DNA from: Sphingobacterium thalpophilum
GTDB lineage: Bacteria > Bacteroidota > Bacteroidia > Flavobacteriales > Flavobacteriaceae
NCBI GenBank assembly: GCA_943328865.2
Contig: CALQBR020000121.1
Location: 1 to 5,427 of the forward strand
Length of the DNA: 5,427 bases
Direction of reading: 5' to 3'
Shown piece after piece: positions 4,980-5,427 of the stretch. The notes under the pieces were generated by a model, which ran no database searches, was not told the origin of the DNA, and saw nothing but the letters and a program-made list of their open reading frames with translations. The translations under genes and the position numbers were made by a program. Position 1 is the first letter of the stretch, and each line of letters opens with the position of its first letter.

Positions 4980-5043
4980 AATTTAATTTATAATCTAAAT
5001 AGTTATTTTATACTCTCGATTTTTTGGAGCAAACTAGAAACCT

Positions 5044-5427
5044 TTAAAATTTCATAAAAGGGTATTCCAAAACTAATTTTTCTTTTTGATTGGTGAGTCT
5101 GGCTTCAAACGCCAAATGACTTTCTGAATGAGGGTTAAACGGACGATGGGCCAAACCTTTTTGAACCGCATCAACCGCATACATGGTTTTATAAGTATCC
5201 TCAGTCATCCAAGTGTTTTTAAAGCGCTCCCAAATATAGGTGATCGCTGTTGGACTGGGATGTATCATGTCTGGTGCATAAAACCGATAATCCCGCAGTT
5301 CATCCATCATCATTTCATAGCTCGGGAAATAATGTCTAACCGCAGGTTGCTTTTCAATGGTGTGATGAATCGCAGCAATCAAATGGGATTTACTCCTTTG
5401 GTTTTCCACAAATCCGTCTTTGAGATG
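5044..5427 (-). CDS. GSCFA domain protein, C-terminal part (cut by the window edge)
   Basis: The reading frame stays open to the right edge, so this is the last 127 residues of a longer gene; GSCFA proteins usually have about 320. A GTG at 5409 could be taken for a start, but the six codons upstream of it (HLKDGF) remain in frame and fit the family, so it is internal. Recognisable pieces are YFPSYEMMMDELRDYRFYA (fragment residues 33-51) and APDMIHPS (51-58). The GSCFA family (PF08885) is placed with SGNH/GDSL-type hydrolases, and the D..H of DMIH (fragment residues 53 and 56, bases 5271-5260) is probably the Asp-His part of the catalytic set. The substrate is unknown; esterase or acyl-transfer activity is a family-level guess. 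The nucleophile and N-terminal motifs lie outside the window. It runs toward the toxin gene, with the repeat region between them. Confidence 0.88.
   Translation of the reverse strand, partial: HLKDGFVENQRSKSHLIAAIHHTIEKQPAVRHYFPSYEMMMDELRDYRFYAPDMIHPSPTAITYIWERFKNTWMTEDTYKTMYAVDAVQKGLAHRPFNPHSESHLAFEARLTNQKEKLVLEYPFMKF

Noticed and set aside
5044..5409. GSCFA frame as a complete 121-residue gene starting at the GTG
   Set aside because: The frame is open beyond that codon to the window edge and the upstream residues fit the family, so the gene is truncated by the window.

Overview
The window looks like a Flavobacterium-type genome (Bacteroidetes, Flavobacteriaceae). The base composition is AT-rich. 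Genes start behind A/T-rich leaders without Shine-Dalgarno sequences, and three promoters carry an exact copy of the Bacteroidetes -7 element TAnnTTTG, each time as TATCTTTG. The protein families also fit: a short IlvA, a group III truncated haemoglobin, a long-form aromatic amino acid hydroxylase and a GSCFA protein. The assignment rests on sequence features and family knowledge, with no database search.

Layout. (1) 3-1247, +: ilvA, threonine ammonia-lyase, essentially complete at the left edge. (2) 1248-1306: a hairpin that may end ilvA, with the promoter of the next gene in its loop. (3) 1307-1687, +: group III truncated haemoglobin. (4) 1794-3551, +: a 585-residue aromatic amino acid hydroxylase with about 285 extra C-terminal residues, behind an FNR-like dyad. 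(5) 3624-3932, +: a small single-domain rhodanese behind a Crp/Fnr-like dyad, closed by a strong terminator at 3954-3995. (6) 3996-4325: a long non-genic stretch holding a possible minus-strand small RNA (about 4096-4021), a 101-codon minus-strand frame with no start codon, and the first copy of an 18-bp repeat. (7) 4326-4853, +: a type II toxin-antitoxin pair (unstable antitoxin plus RelE/ParE toxin). (8) 4854-5043: the second copy of the 18-bp repeat, which forms an inverted repeat with sequence just beyond it. (9) 5044-5427, -: the C-terminal part of a GSCFA (SGNH-like) protein running off the right edge.

How it fits together. The first four genes are housekeeping or metabolic: isoleucine synthesis, haem-based O2/NO chemistry, phenylalanine hydroxylation and sulfur transfer. 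They share a strand but seem to have separate promoters. The right part is different. The toxin-antitoxin pair sits between exact 18-bp direct repeats, and the outer flanks of those repeats match each other as inverted arms. This suggests that a cassette of about 757 bp entered a palindromic site downstream of the GSCFA gene. That is the most interesting signal here, although no recombinase is visible in the window.
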